A stretch of DNA of 64,000 nt from Albifimbria verrucaria (GCA_020081605.1 JAHREC010000062.1:2232001-2296000), one strand, 5' to 3'; positions 1-12,739 are shown, counted from the stretch's first letter. Notes: generated by a model not told the origin, from the sequence alone. Translations and numbers: made by a program.

Positions 1-259
1 CTCGGCTAGCAGATGACGGGCGGTTCGGCCTGCTCTTGGGCAGACGGTCGACTTCTGTGATATCTGTCATCCACAGCGATGCCAGGAAACACAGGAGCCC
101 TACGATCGACACAGTCAGGACCCCTATGATCTCGAGATGACGATACCGCCTCTCCGCACGTGGCTGCTGGACCCTTGGTAGAAGAGGCGTCGTCTCCGAT
201 GCAACTTCGACGTCCACAGCCCCGGGACCGCTCTTGCGGTAGCTCTTCTTGGGACTCAT
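1..259 (-). CDS. 5' end of a type II membrane protein with a dileucine vacuolar-sorting motif (partial)
   Basis: The frame opens at an ATG at 259 on the minus strand and stays open to the window edge, so only the first 86 codons are present. Residues 1-35 are hydrophilic and contain SETTPLLP, an acidic-dileucine signal of the kind that sends fungal proteins to the vacuole by the AP-3 route. A basic stretch (PRAERRYRHLE) is followed by one hydrophobic segment, roughly residues 44-62 (IIGVLTVSIVGLLCFLASLW). A short cytosolic N-terminus, one membrane anchor and a sequence continuing beyond it suggest a type II vacuolar protein such as a hydrolase. The catalytic domain lies outside the window, so the enzyme class cannot be named. 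Codon use and the tight motif order make chance unlikely. Confidence 0.6.
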   Translation of the reverse strand, partial: MSPKKSYRKSGPGAVDVEVASETTPLLPRVQQPRAERRYRHLEIIGVLTVSIVGLLCFLASLWMTDITEVDRLPKSRPNRPSSASR

Positions 260-1112
260 CTTTGTAACGCTCTGGTTTATGTCTTAATACCCGCAATCCG
301 CGTTCTGGACGTTCACGCAGACAAGGGCCCTCTGTCCAGACCCCCGCAGCAAACCGATAAACCTCCAAGACACACAAAGTGGCATCGAGAAGGGCTTTAG
401 ACAAGATAAAAAAATCTCAAATAATTATGCCATGCACGTCTCGAAAATGGCCAGCGTCCAATCCCCGCAAATGATCGTGGTAAGACTAAGAATCCGGGGC
501 AGCTGATGCATGTCGCGAAAGGCTGGAAACATGACTAGCCCACATGACGTTTCCCGCGAGCCACGGGCCACCAAAGGAACGGCATGGCTGCTTTGGCCTA
601 CACTGAAACGCCTTAGTCGCCGACGGCGCATCGACCTTCTTGGCTCGTTAGTTGGCTCGTCCGCTGCCAAGTTTTTCCTAATGGGGTGGCAGGATGGGCA
701 AAAAGAACCCGGGCAATCGAGAGTAAATCATGCCCTGTTGTGTGCGCGCTTTGTCTTGCTGACAGTTCGTCAGCTGGGGTAAAAGCTCGCTACTCGACCC
801 CGGTCCGGGAGGAGCTCACGCCGTCTCCACAAGAGGGACACCACACACACACACACACACACATAACCATCATCATCATCATCATGAACAAGGATAGGGC
901 GAGGGAGAAGGAGGTGGAGAGGAGAGGGAAACGAAAAAGAAAGGTCACCGAGTTCTGAACACTGCGTTGAATTTTTGAACCAAACATACTCCATCCTTGT
1001 TTTGAGCCAGAACGCCAAAAAGAAAGACAGCCAAAATAGCCAGACAATATGGTACAGGAGACCGTCTGCAAAACACTTCAATGACATTTCCCCAGTATCC
1101 TGATATCACCAT
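260..1112. other. Intergenic region with a CA/CAT microsatellite
   Basis: This stretch lies between the start of the left-edge membrane-protein gene and the 3' end of the Cbf5 gene. The only structure seen is a compound simple repeat at about 842-885, first CA dinucleotides and then CAT trinucleotides. No supported coding frame. Confidence 0.6.
842..885. repeat. Compound (CA)n-(CAT)n microsatellite
   Basis: About eleven CA units (842-863) are followed within a few bases by about six CAT units. It is noncoding, downstream of Cbf5, and a likely length-variable locus. Confidence 0.85.
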
Positions 1113-2767
1113 CTAATCCCCATGCTTAGTCGCTGTCTTCGTCCGCAGCATCTCCTTCTTGGCGGCCTTGGCAGCCTTCTTCTCAGCCTTCCGGCGCTTG
1201 CGCTCGGCCTTCTCTTCGGGGTCTCGCCCTCGTGCTTCTTCTTCCTCTTCTTATCGGCATCCTCAGAGGCGGCGGGTTCCGAGACAGTCACCTTGGTGAC
1301 GGTGGTCTCCTCGACGGTCTGCTCAGCAGCAGGGGCAGCGGCAGCGGCAGCGGCAGAGGCGTCGGGGGCGCATGGAAGTCCTTGTACTCAGAGGTCCACT
1401 TGGCGGGAGTGGCCTCGTTGGGGCGGCCGAACTTGTCCAGCTTTCCGTCGGCCTTCATCTTCTTCTTCTCCAGAGCAACAGGGCCGAGACCCCAGCGGCG
1501 GGGTACAGGTCACGCTCCATGATGCAGCGCTTGACCTTGGCAACAACGCCGTGGTCGCAAGTCGACATCTCGACGGTGGACATCTGGGCAATACCCAGGG
1601 CAATGGCCTCGCCCTTGGTGGTCATCAGGACGACCTCCTCGTGGTGCTCAATGTCGGCCTCTGAGGTTCACATTAGTGAGTGCACTATAGAGAAAAAGGT
1701 GAGAGCTGTAAATCACATACCGTAGCGGAGCAGACCGGGAAGCATCAGCTTGGCACCGTAGCAGACAGCGTTGACGGCGCTGTCCTTGACGACCAGACGC
1801 TTGTAGGAAGTCAACAGAGTCTCGAGGGGAGCAATGACCCTTCGGAGGTAGGACTCGTCGCGGGTGTTGTCCATAGTCCACTGGGCGTCCAGCACGTCGT
1901 GCAGGGTGACCAGCTGCTTGGTCTCGTCCATGGCACCACTGCGAACACGGCGCAGCTCCTGCATGTGGCCACCAACACCGAGCAGGAGACCCAGGTGCAC
2001 GCAGAGGGTACGGATGTAGGTTCCGGCCTCGCAGCTGACCCAGAAGACACCGAGGTGACGGTCGTTGTCGAACTCGATGAGCTTGCTCTCGTGGACGGTT
2101 CGGATACGCAGCTGACGCTTGACGGCGGAGATCAGGGAGGACGCTGGAACAGAGCACCGGTGAGGGTCTCGAGAGCGCGGGCGAACTGAGCCTGGCCACC
2201 GGGCAGCTTGTCGTGGAGGCGGATGACAGCCACGTACTCCTTTCCGGCACCCTGCTGGGACTTGACGAGACGGGTGGCACGGTCGATACAGACAATCAGG
2301 CAGCCAGTGACCTTGGGATCGAGGGTACCGCTGTGACCGGTCTTCTCGACACTGAAATTTTCACACAACGGTCAGCGCGGCTGGACTCGCCAATTGGCCT
2401 CTGGGAGGGCACTCACCGAAGCATACGCTTAACCCAGGCAACGACCTCGTGACTGGAAGGGTTGGAGGGCTTGTCCAGGTTGATGACACCGGAGCTGATG
2501 TACGACTTGATGTCGCGCTTCAAGGGAGAGCATCCATTGGGGATGGGGTGAAGTGCCCGGTCCTCACAAGCACTGCGCGTCGGTCAGCAAGGCATTGAAC
2601 CAGCGAGCATGGGAGAGGAGCCATCGCGATCCGACAGCCCGGTTACACTCACGTTTGTCGTAGTTCTTGAGCAGGAGCGGCCACGAGCTCGTGTCCACGG
2701 AAGGCGCCGAGGACTGTGGCTTGATCACGTAGTCCTCGTCCTTCTTGTTAGCCTCGACCATGGCCAT
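1113..2767 (-). CDS. CBF5: H/ACA snoRNP pseudouridine synthase Cbf5 (dyskerin), reading frame broken by short indels
   Basis: Catalytic subunit of box H/ACA snoRNPs, which pseudouridylate rRNA and snRNA in the nucleolus. Four exons fit: 2653-2767, 2417-2572, 1721-2351 and 1113-1660, with GT-AG introns. Seen in order: the dyskerin-like N-terminal segment, the TruB catalytic motif [12 protein letters not shown] with the active-site Asp, the long conserved block ending near MERDLYP (PUA region), and a C-terminal tail rich in Ala, Glu and Lys ([10 protein letters not shown]) typical of eukaryotic Cbf5. The frame breaks at five places: about 2545-2548, 2135-2137, 1500-1503, 1364-1368 and 1218-1221. 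Each is a G run on the plus strand (C on the coding strand), and one extra base restores the family sequence. Cbf5 is essential, so these are almost certainly sequence errors. The start at 2767 ([12 protein letters not shown]) is chosen over an upstream in-frame codon because family homology begins soon after it. Confidence 0.95.
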
Positions 2768-3765
2768 CTTGAATGGATAGCTATTCGCCGACGTGCAGCA
2801 GGAGAAAAACACGCTGTTCGTGGGCAGGAATTGCAAGGCTGGGAGGATGCCTTTTTGTGCCGGTTATTGATATTTGCCCGGTGATTGATGATGGTTTGGC
2901 AAAGCAGCTTTCCAAATTTTTTTTTCCTTGTGTGGGGGAGAGAGCCAGTAGTGTGGCGAGTGAAGCACGCTTATCCCCACCCGGAAACGCTTGAGCTGGC
3001 AAGCCACTTGCACCAGCCACAGAGGGACCAGCAAGTCTTTGCCAGTGGCCAAAAGGAGATGGGCCGTGAAAAATGGTCCTCTGTCATTTCAATGTAAGGA
3101 AGAAACAACTTATCATGAATACATTGACCCAGGCGTCACTCTACATGGGTCAATACAAGAATCTAAAATTACGGCCATGTTTTATAATATCACCAAATAT
3201 TCTCTTTTGTCTAAAATCTTCAATTGATGCCGTTGCTTCGATTCAATCGCTAACACAAGAGGACTGTTGTCGTTCAAGCAGTTGGCAAGTAACAAGGCAA
3301 AAATGTTGGTTTCTTGAAGATGTTGTTCAACATTCGCAACTTGTGATATATACCATATCCGCAGATCAACAATCACATACGGCCATAGATGCATGAAAGC
3401 ATGGGATCCCGTCCGCTCTCCCTTAATTAAGCATGTAATCGGCAGATTAGTAGTTGGGTCGGTGACGACCAGCGAATACCGGCTGCTGTATGTTTTTGCT
3501 TTTTGCTTTTCAGTTTTGCTATTCGGTATCTTCGATGATTTTGTTATTATTTATTCCGATCACATCTTTGCACTTCACTATTGCGTCTCGAGAGTGTCCT
3601 CATCACCTTGTAAACCTTGTATTCACATTTCGCCGTTACCTTGACAATCATTATGATCCAATCCAATCCGTTTAGTGTGGGCATATCACCATCGTCAACT
3701 ACTACGTAATTCATCGCCGAAACAACCACCGCGTTATTCCTCAACAGGCTCCAACCCTCGCTAAC
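2768..3765. other. Intergenic region upstream of Cbf5, partly AT-rich
   Basis: Holds the Cbf5 promoter side and the 3' flank of the NACHT-ankyrin gene. A run of nine T lies at about 2917-2925. From about 3080 to 3760 the sequence is clearly more AT-rich than the neighbouring genes. No convincing gene. Confidence 0.5.
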
Positions 3766-6700
3766 CTATAAGTCATCGTCCTCGTAAATGTCGTCCACAA
3801 TTATTTGTTCTCCTTGCTGCCGATCCGGGGCTTGAAATAAATCCAAGATTTTCTTGCGTCCCCTTGCAGCTGCTATGTCAAGCGGCGTCTGATGCTTCGA
3901 ATCCTCAGCCTTCGGATCCAGTCCTTTGGATAGTAGCGTTTCGAATCGCACCGCACCAATATCATTATAGGTATCAGCTGCAACATGCAGCAGCGTCTGA
4001 CCCTTATTATTGATGACGAACCAGTCCACTCCCACTTCGTCAAATAGCTTGAAAGCGGGCTCCGGGGTCTTGGGGATTGTATGTCGCACTTTGCCAGTTC
4101 CGGTTCCGGAAGCTATAACTTTTCTCGCCGGAGCGCATGAAGCCAAAGATGGGCGTCTCGCCGGCTTCGTTTCGTGCGTTTACGTATGCCTCAGCACCGG
4201 GCAGTTCCAGCAGCCTCTCCAGTATGTCACAATATACTTCTTTTTCCTGCCTGTCGGGTAGCTCCCTCCACACCCCATTCCCGAAGGCCCAGTGCAGCAC
4301 ATTATTGCCCTTGTTGTCCGAGATCCACGGATCTGCTCCAGCAGCGAGCAGAATGTTGACTTCCTCAACGGCCCGCGTGTAGCGCTCAAGAGCATAATGG
4401 ATCGGCGTCTGGCCCTGATTATCAGGGCTGTTGATTAGATCAGCCTCACTGGCAAGCTGACGCAACAGGTCATGGTCTTTGAGGACAATATCTGAACTAA
4501 GCAGGCAATGGAGTGCATTGCGGCCCTGGTTGTCGCGCGCATAAATATTGACACCACGGTTGATGAGGATCCTGGGTAGCGAAATTTCCATGTGTGGTTG
4601 GCCATGAAATCTGCTGTCCGAACCCCCGTTGAAGACTTTTTGCATGCCAGGAGAAACATGGTCATGCCGGCTGAATCGGTGGCTTCCACGTCCAGTGCTG
4701 GGAGTTCGAGAAACAGACTGGCAAATGTGCCGCTGCCCACGGCCTTGTGAGCGACGGTGGTATCGCTATATCGAGCATTCGGGTCTGCTCCATACTTGAG
4801 CAGAACCCTTGCCATCTGCCCATAAATCATCCATCCCTCTCTGGATTCATAGCAGGTGGTGACGTGATCCAGCAGATAGGTTGGGTCCGTCTTGTTACCC
4901 CTTGTATCACACTCTATCTGTTCGTTAGGATCTACGCCAGACTGCAGCATCAGCTCCAACTGCTCACAACTTTTGCTTTGGATTTGGGCAAGCAAATCTT
5001 TCGGTCCCACACGAGCGCCATGGTCAAGAAGCAGTTTGAGTATCTCACTATCACCGGCTGCTTGCATTAGGCAGGATCTTCCTCGGTTGTCAACAGAGTT
5101 GACATCAGCGCCGAGCTTGACCAGAGTCTTGATGGCACGCTTGTTAAGGCTGCGGGCCTCAGTCAATCTATCAATTGCAGCATTTAATGGTGTTGATCCC
5201 TGACTATCGCGAGCTTCGAGATTGGCACCGTGCTTGACAAGGTAGGGGATTCCTAATGCACATTGCCACCAGTGATCACCTCTCGCCAGGGCGTGCAACG
5301 CCGTCTCATAAAGAACATAATTATTGTATGCATCTTGCCTGGCTCCCGCGAGTTTCCTGTGGCCATTGACATCAACCTTCATCTCTTCTACGAGAAGAGT
5401 GATGACATCCATATTTGGCGACTCGCGACGGCAAGCAGAAACAAGGGGGTTCTGGTGATTCTGGCAGCCCATTTCGATGGGCAGACGACGTTTCCTCAGT
5501 GCCTTCGGCATTTTCCAGCTGCGAGAGAATTTGGGAGTCAACATCTGCTTGAGCATTGAGCTGAAGCCTCCATCGATCATCTCCGCCATGATGCTACGAT
5601 CATCATACCGCCTTGGTGTCACACACTCTATAAGGGCTAGCCTATCACAGGCAAGTTCATATTCTCGCACTGACATGAGAAAATCAAAACTCGACAGCGA
5701 GTCTGTCAAAACGTCATCCCGAAGAATTTCGACTGGATTCTCTCTTTTCTGGTAGTTGCCACGCATAGCTCCCCATCTAGCTATGCTGGCGATGCTCTCA
5801 TGAGTATGTTTCAATGGCTCCTCCGGTGCCAGTTGGGAGCGAAGGCGCAGCATACAGTCCACCGTGTAGTCGTGCCCTTTCGATGCAGCATACGTGATAG
5901 CATAACCAATTTGTTTTGGTTCCAGGCCTGATTCACTAGCAATGAGGGCGAGGATCTCGTCTAGTCTGGTAAATGGGTACCTCCCATCCTGCTTTTTCCA
6001 TGTGCGATGATTATCGTCAACACTCACGCTCCCTGCGTCAGGAGTATTTCTCTCATTTTCAGAGTCAGTGTGTCCTCCGCTGGGCCAATTCCTCTGCTCC
6101 GTCTCAAAATCCCTACATCCATGTAGGCCCTGGTGCAGAAATGAGTCCGAGCGAACGCTTGCCCCAGCTTCTAGGAGAAGTCTGACGCTCTCAATCATGC
6201 CTGACGCACAAGCATAATACATCGCTGTATTAAACTGTACCATTGCTTCAAGAACAGACTTCGTCTTGTCTCGTCCAACACGCGACTCGAGCGACTCTAG
6301 GAGCAAGCCCAGAATGTTAGGCTGCCGATTACGAGCCGCGAGATGGAGCGCGGTCATTCCTTCATGAGTAGCCATGGACGGATCAGCTCCTGCCTCAAGG
6401 AGTCGCTTTGTATGGTACTCAGAGAACGTGGCTGCTAGGTGAAGCGGCGTCACTCCAGCATGGTCGGTCTGGTTGACATCTTCGTACAGCTTTAGGACAT
6501 AGTTGAACGCATCGGGGTTTTTCGCAGCACTGACAGAGTGAAGCGGCGTCCTTCCGAATCGATTTGGCTGGAACGGATCTATGCCGACCTCAATAAGCAC
6601 GTCTAAAATGCCATTCAAGCTGGCCGCACTGTAACGTCTAAACTTTTTCGTTTTTCTCACGGCATGATGAAAAGGTGTATGGCCGTCAAAGTCAGTAGCC

Positions 6701-9700
6701 TTTGTATCGACCCTTGGCTGACCAACCATTTGATGAACTCAGGATCACTGTCTTCAGAAGCAGCGTGCAGCAAGCCACGACCCTGGTAGTCCTTCATTTC
6801 GAGTGCGCCCTCGTAAGCTAGAACCTTTTCGCACAACTCGATCGCCTCCTTCGTATATGACGGCTTGTGGACAAACCTTACGAACAAAGGTGTCATTCCG
6901 TCTGGATCTTTCGCCTTCAAATCGGCGCCTGCAGCCTCCAGTGCTGAGAAAAGTGTGTCATTCGGATCGCTGCTGTGACGGTATTCAGAAACATATATGT
7001 GCATGGGCGTCTTCCCCTGCTTGTCTCTCAAGTTTATATCGAGTCCGGATTTTAGCAGCTCTTGTATCAGCCTGGGACGAAGATCTTCCGTCGTATTGCT
7101 AGGTTTCTCCATCTTGGCAACATGATGAAATGCCCCACGGCCCTGCCAATCCACCACATGGGCGTTCATGCCTGTCTCGAGCAGCATGAGCGCCATCTCA
7201 GCCTTGTTGGTTTGTAAAAATGATAGAATAGGTGATTCGAAATTGGTGCTGGAGGTAAGAGACAGTCTAGTAATCTCATCCACCAGAAGCTGTACCATTT
7301 CTTTATCATGGTAGCCATGAAGAGGCGTCTCCTTACGACGATTGACTGCAATAGGGTCTGCGCCGGCATCGATAAGGAGCTTCACCGCGACACTATCCGC
7401 GGCATGATGAAGCGGCGTATTCCCGTCCGAGTCTGGATCATTGATACTAATGCCCGCTTCTATAAGCAGATGAAACGAGTCTTTGGCGGCCTCGACAGCC
7501 GCTGGGGTGCTGAGCGTTTCGGGATCACTGTATCTGAACTTGGCATGAGCCGCCCAGGCATGTAATAATGTCTCTCCGCCATCCTCCTTCCGAAGCAGGT
7601 GTTAGGATGAAAGCGATATTTTGGGTCCGCTCCTAGTGCCAGAAGACACCGCATAGTTTCCACGTTTCTATTACCACTTGCCACCATCAGCAGACTCTTG
7701 GTGTCCTGATCGCTATTGATTGTAACAAGAGGATGTTTTGCAAGAAGCTCAATAACCTCTACCCGAGAGTTGCTGACTGCCCTGTACATCAGGGCGTTGG
7801 CTTGACTGGCAGTTTTGATGAATGGTAAGAAGACTTTAACCACCTCAATGTGGCCATACGCACAGGCTATTCCGGGTGCGGTATCGTGGTTGTTGTCTAC
7901 ATAATCATGAGCACTATTTGTGATAAATGGATCAACACCAGCCTTGAGGAGCAGAGTAGCAATATGGGCATGGTTGTGAGACGCCGCGTAGTGTAGGGGT
8001 GTGTATCTGAGAAATCTGCATCATCAGGCACACTCGGATCAGCTCCATGTTGCAATAACAACTCAACTATATCAGCGTATCCATGATTAGCTGCATAAGC
8101 CAGTGGCGGAGTTCGCATGCCTTGAACAAGCCCTACTTCTGTCTCCAAACGGCTCAGCAATAACTTGGCGTAGTCATGCAAGTCGAATGATATAGCGATG
8201 AATAAGGGCGTAAATGAGCTGTGCCGGTCTATAGGCGTATGTTTTCCTGACAGAGATACTAATTTGCTCAGATGCTCGTCAACAAATAGTGTGTCAAGAA
8301 TCTTGTTCACTTCAGACTGGTCGACCCCAGCCGAAGCTGCCTTGCTGGCATGTATATACCAATTGGCGCCGGCATAGCGGGTAAAGCCAGGTAAATCCAT
8401 ATTTCCAAACCCCTGAACTTTAGGAAGACCTGTTGTCACCAGATATGAAAGGCATAATAGAGCAAGGCGCTCATGTGTCGGGCCAAACTCAAGAATGGGG
8501 TATGAATGTTCTCCTGCGGTACGTGTGGATCCGGTAAGGAACTCAGTAAGGGAGTGGTGCACGATACAGACTGTTTCATTCGGAAGTATCTCCAGTAGGG
8601 GCCCACATGCCGAACGTACGAGGTCCTTCGCAGTCTTTAGATCCCGCAGCTCTTCGGGGTATTGGGTCACGTTGATCACTTGTGCAAGCTCAAGCAGTCG
8701 GAGCGGGCGATTTGCATGCGTGACGAGCTGCAATATGAGGAGTTGTAGATGCTCAGGGATTTTGGTTCTCCTGGCATGCTCTTGTAGGAGATCCGTGTAC
8801 ATGAAGTTAATATCAGCCGGCAAAGTCTGCAAGACTTGGTGTATGTTGGCCCCAGGCGTAATGAACTCATCCATGGCTAATTTAGCGAAAAGAAAAAGCC
8901 CATTGGCACGCCCAGGGACCGCATCTATCACCAATTTGTGTTGATTTTCCGGTATGTTAGATGTAGATAGTCGATGTTGGACATATGTGGCTATGTCGAT
9001 ATCGACTAGGCGTTCTTCAAGCCGGATGTGTGCTGCCTTGGTCATTCTCAGGGGGTTTCTATGTACTCGACGGGCCGGGACGTAATAATGATTTTGAACT
9101 GACTGGGGCGCCACTGTGCCAGTTCCGCTAACGCCTTGATAAACGTTGAGGTATCATCACCGCGGTCCATCTCGTCCAAAGCATCAACAACAAGATAGAC
9201 CCGGGGATGTGAATAACAGCTGTTCGAAGATGGCTCCATAAGTCTACAGCCGAAAGGCTCTCCAAGCTACGGCCGTTCTTGTTACGACCGTCTCCTACGT
9301 ACTCCTTCAACTTCAGCTGAAGAGGCGGACTATATGCCAACGCTTGGTCTAGCCAGTCGCGAAGCGCAGCAATGGGGCTGTGGTTGGCGTCTATGATCTG
9401 GCGAAAGAAAAGTACAGCACCGGTGCCCCTTCGCGCCGGAGTTGGTCAACGAGAGCCGCTGAGAAGACCGATTTCCCAGATCCGGGGATGCCTGATGAAG
9501 AGTTAGTAATGGAGTTCAAGAGCTACGGTTGTTTGCAGGGCAAAGAACCGCGTATCCATAGTAGTCCAAGCTCGTCGCTGGTGTGCCATTTCTTATATGC
9601 GTCACACTTTAAAAGCCACTGGCCTGTACCCTCGAGATGCGACGTAAGGTGCCTCGAGTATTCACTGTCGTTTCCTTCATATGCTGTTGGCTGGAGCCAT

Positions 9701-9845
9701 TTGCGAATCTTGGAGATGTCCTCGGCTGATTGGGGAGGATGTTGTCCTCGTTGTAGTCGCTGTAGCTGTCAGGGTCCAAAATCACAGCGTCGTCTTCCCA
9801 TTGCGCCGCCTCGGTGTGGTTTCCTTTGCTTGATTTACCTGCCAT
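3766..9845 (-). CDS. NLR-like protein: NACHT NTPase with a long ankyrin-repeat array (frame broken by short indels)
   Basis: A fungal STAND/NLR-type protein of about 2,000 residues in two exons (9549-9845 and 3766-9491), joined by a 57-nt intron with a TACTAAC branch site. Exon 1 ends with the linker usually found before fungal NACHT domains (IRKWLQPTAYEG, then TGQWLLKC). The intron falls inside the P-loop, and splicing gives GIPGSGKS (Walker A). Walker B reads YLVVDALDE, followed by IITSRPVEY (sensor-type motif) and a winged-helix-like segment. From about 8150 to 3800 there is a long run of ankyrin repeats (TPLHYAA, GADP and similar), ending in an acidic tail. There is no recognisable N-terminal effector domain, only about 90 residues. 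Such proteins are linked to allorecognition and immunity-like signalling in fungi; the role here is inference. About ten frame breaks occur, most in homopolymers: 9732-9735, 9408-9411, 9203-9206, 9051-9055, 7996-7999, 6711-6713, 4637-4641 and 4120-4123. One near 7590 is not in a long run. It could be a true pseudogene, but the conserved motifs argue otherwise. Confidence 0.85.
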
Positions 9846-11309
9846 TTTTAAATTGCAGGCCTCACGAAATGCAATGATGAAAGGAAGAAGAGCAAGTGAG
9901 GCTGCTGCCGCGTGTCTGCCTGGCCATTATACCATGAATCTGTGGGGTATCCAAGACGGGAAGGAAGAGGCAGGGGTGAGTCAAAATTGCTGACTTCGAC
10001 GCTGCAGGATTGTAATTATAATGGTCATGGTTGGCCTCTTGCGTTCTGGCTATGTTTGTCTATTGATTGACTGTTCTGCCTAATACTAGACCGCGTTCTT
10101 GTGTCTTTGCCAAGCAGTTCGGGTTATAACTTCACATGAGTAGCAATAGTTGCTTACTAGAAGACGACTATAAATATTTTGGTTTCGCATACAGAGATTG
10201 AGATTGGTATTTAAATCTTTACTAATTTCAGAGTTGGTGCAACACGAGTCCGAGATTTTCTTGTTTTTAATGGGTCTCATGGTAAATCCTCTATTGATCG
10301 TATTTGCTCCAATCGCCATCTCTTACAGCAGCTAGGGCTTCTTCTTTTTCCTTTTTCCCCTCTTCCGTGCTCTACTCGAGATCACATGCATACACGCCTT
10401 TCTTTGAACTTTTAATTGAATTCTTATTGTTAATTTACAGTATAGACCTTTTACTTCCTAAGCCTCCTTTGGTCGTTGGTTAACTTACGAGGAGTCACAG
10501 TCATGGCCGGTCAATATGGTGTATTGTGACCAGGTAATTAGCTCTATGCCCCTTGTATAGGCAATACATGAATACATGGCTTGTGTTCATCAACGCAATG
10601 AAATTTTAAACCCGATCAAGTTTAATAACTGCTTTTGGCACATGTTCCTATACGTGACATACAATTTTATGGATACCAATTTAATTTGGTTGCTTCTTAC
10701 ACCAGAGTGGCTTGCGCCAACAGAGGTCAACCTGAAGGTATTACAAAGGTGGGCATTATCTAATACATTTTTAAGCTACATACCTTATTAAAGGCAAATA
10801 TTCATAGGGCGTTAGAAATCTATTATAAGAAACACCTTGACTTGAACTCTGATTCGCACAGTGGTTGCACTGCTGCACTCTTGACGTACTCGCAGTATTT
10901 ACATGCTGAAATGCTGTTCTGATACACAAATGAGAAACCAACGGCACGACAACACCTGAGTACTACAAATACATCAGGTATGCAAGAAATAACTCATATC
11001 ACATTCAAATACTAAACGCCCATAGTTCTAGCCAGGCAACCAAGTCGTAGGGACTCTTAGCCAATGTAAACCATCACCATTCAGCTATAGGGTAGGATAC
11101 CCTCCCAACGCACCATGCATCAACATCCTCTTCGCAAGCCTACACATTCACTTCAAGCATCATATTGAGTAAAACAACAACATTTAAAGCAGCTACAAGT
11201 ATTATAAGGTACACATGTCTCAAGGCACTCTCCTATTCGCAGCGGTATAACCAACTCCAAACACCATGCTCAGCAACCCCATGATTATTCACAGCCCACC
11301 CCTGGCTTT
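9846..11309. other. Intergenic region, no gene seen
   Basis: Promoter side of the NACHT-ankyrin gene and 3' flank of the next minus-strand gene. The middle part (about 10,080-11,230) is AT-rich and holds only short unsupported frames. No repeat family or RNA gene recognised. Confidence 0.5.
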
Positions 11310-12739
11310 TCAATTGCCGTACTCTGGCCCCGTCTGGCCCTCATTCAGGACATATCGCAGCGGCGGGCTATCGCTCTTTCTCCCGTACCCAGGGTGTCCC
11401 AGGACGGGTGCCGCTTGTGTAGTATGCGTGTGTTGGCTGGGCCTGCTGCCTCCGGCGCTGTCCACATTGTACATCTCATATGATTCAGGTTGCTTGTCCT
11501 TGCCCTTTCCCTCATGAAGCGTAGAAGCTGCCCATTTATCGGTTGGGTCTTCGCCGCCAAGGGCAACACCAATCTCTCGCTGGGGGCTTAGGGCAGCGGC
11601 TGGCCATTGCATGCTCGGTCCTTCGTTGCCACTGACAGGACTGTTATATTGCGACGAGTAAGGAGAGACGTAGCGTGGCCACGGCTTCTCCGCTTCCGTC
11701 TGAACACTCATAGGAGAATCGTCCCATCCGCGCAATGGATGTTGGCTGACAGGCGTTTCAAACATCTCGGCGTGGTTCTGGGGCGATGGCCAGCCCTGGT
11801 TGCCGTACTTCTTCTCCAGGGTGCGGAGATAAGCTCGGCGTCTTCGCTTACCATTCCATACAATGCAGAACCCGGCGATGCTTAGAACGAGGATCAGTCC
11901 ACCAATGGCAATTCCAACTTTAGCGCCAAGCGAGATGGGGCCATGATCGAACCAATTCGGATCTACCGCCGCGGTTGGACTCGGTGCGGTAACTTCGACA
12001 TCGTCGGTAGAGAAAACATCGCCACTAAGGCCGAGCCCAACACCCGGGACAGGTTGCTGCTCGCATCCGGCTTGTAGTACGGCGAAAACTGTGAGAGCTG
12101 TCAGTAAAGAAACTCGTGAGGTGGCATAAAAACGTACAATTTGCCATATACTCTTTCCCATCAAGCTGCAGACATTGTCTACAACCATCAAAATCCTGAG
12201 TATCACCAAGTGGCCACGAGGCACAGTAGTCATAACCGTCTACATCAACAGTGAGGTTATGGAACTGCACGGCTTCTCTGAAAGGATCGCATGCTTTCCT
12301 AGTCGGCTGTCAGTATGAGGTTAAAGGCCCAAGTAATGTGTGGCGACGTACGATGTGGTGCACGGCGTGCTCTGCACGAAATCGTTCTTTGGAAAACCCC
12401 AAAGGCAGTATGAGGTACTGAGCCGCAGGTTATCTGTCACAAGTCAATCAGTACGGGCGGCAACCAGCATAAAGCAGCTTGCTTACACAGAGAGCTCTCG
12501 ATATCGGTCTGGTTGCCTTGCGAGTAGCCGCTCGACAACTCGCACTCCAGGCAGCTCTGGAATGTCTGCCCTGCGCCGACAGCGTAGTTATCCTGGCCAC
12601 AGACTAAATCATCGGTAGGCGTTGAGTCTTGGACGTTGCCGCATTTGACCGAACAAGGCGACCCGGGTGTGACGAGGATGGCTTGTGCGGATGGCAACAC
12701 TGTGCCGGCGACGGCAAAGGTGGTGATGATTCGCAACAT
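11310..12739 (-). CDS. Cysteine-rich single-pass membrane protein (paralogue 1)
   Basis: Four exons: 12487-12739, 12352-12433, 12138-12298 and 11310-12088, all with clean GT-AG borders and an intact frame. Starting at MLRIITTFAV the protein has a signal peptide ending around SAQA. An extracellular region follows with about a dozen cysteines, including CSVKC, SCLEC, a YNLR segment, a C-rich second part and AGCEQQPVPG. One transmembrane helix (VGIAIGGLILVLSIAGFCIV) is followed by a basic stop-transfer KRRRR and a proline- and serine-rich cytosolic tail of about 180 residues. The layout is that of a surface receptor or cell-wall sensor-like type I protein. Families of this kind are often annotated in fungi as LPXTG-anchor-like, but no sortase signal is visible. 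It is homologous to the protein at 19664-21349, sharing cysteine spacing and two intron positions. Function unknown. Confidence 0.85.

Noticed and set aside
1113..2767. Cbf5 as a pseudogene or as a programmed-frameshift gene
   Set aside because: Five breaks in an essential single-copy gene, all fixed by one base in C runs and without slippery or stop-codon context, point to sequence error.
9846..11309. RIP-mutated transposon relic in the AT-rich stretch
   Set aside because: Raised AT content alone is visible. I find no transposase fragment, terminal repeats or internal duplication to support it.
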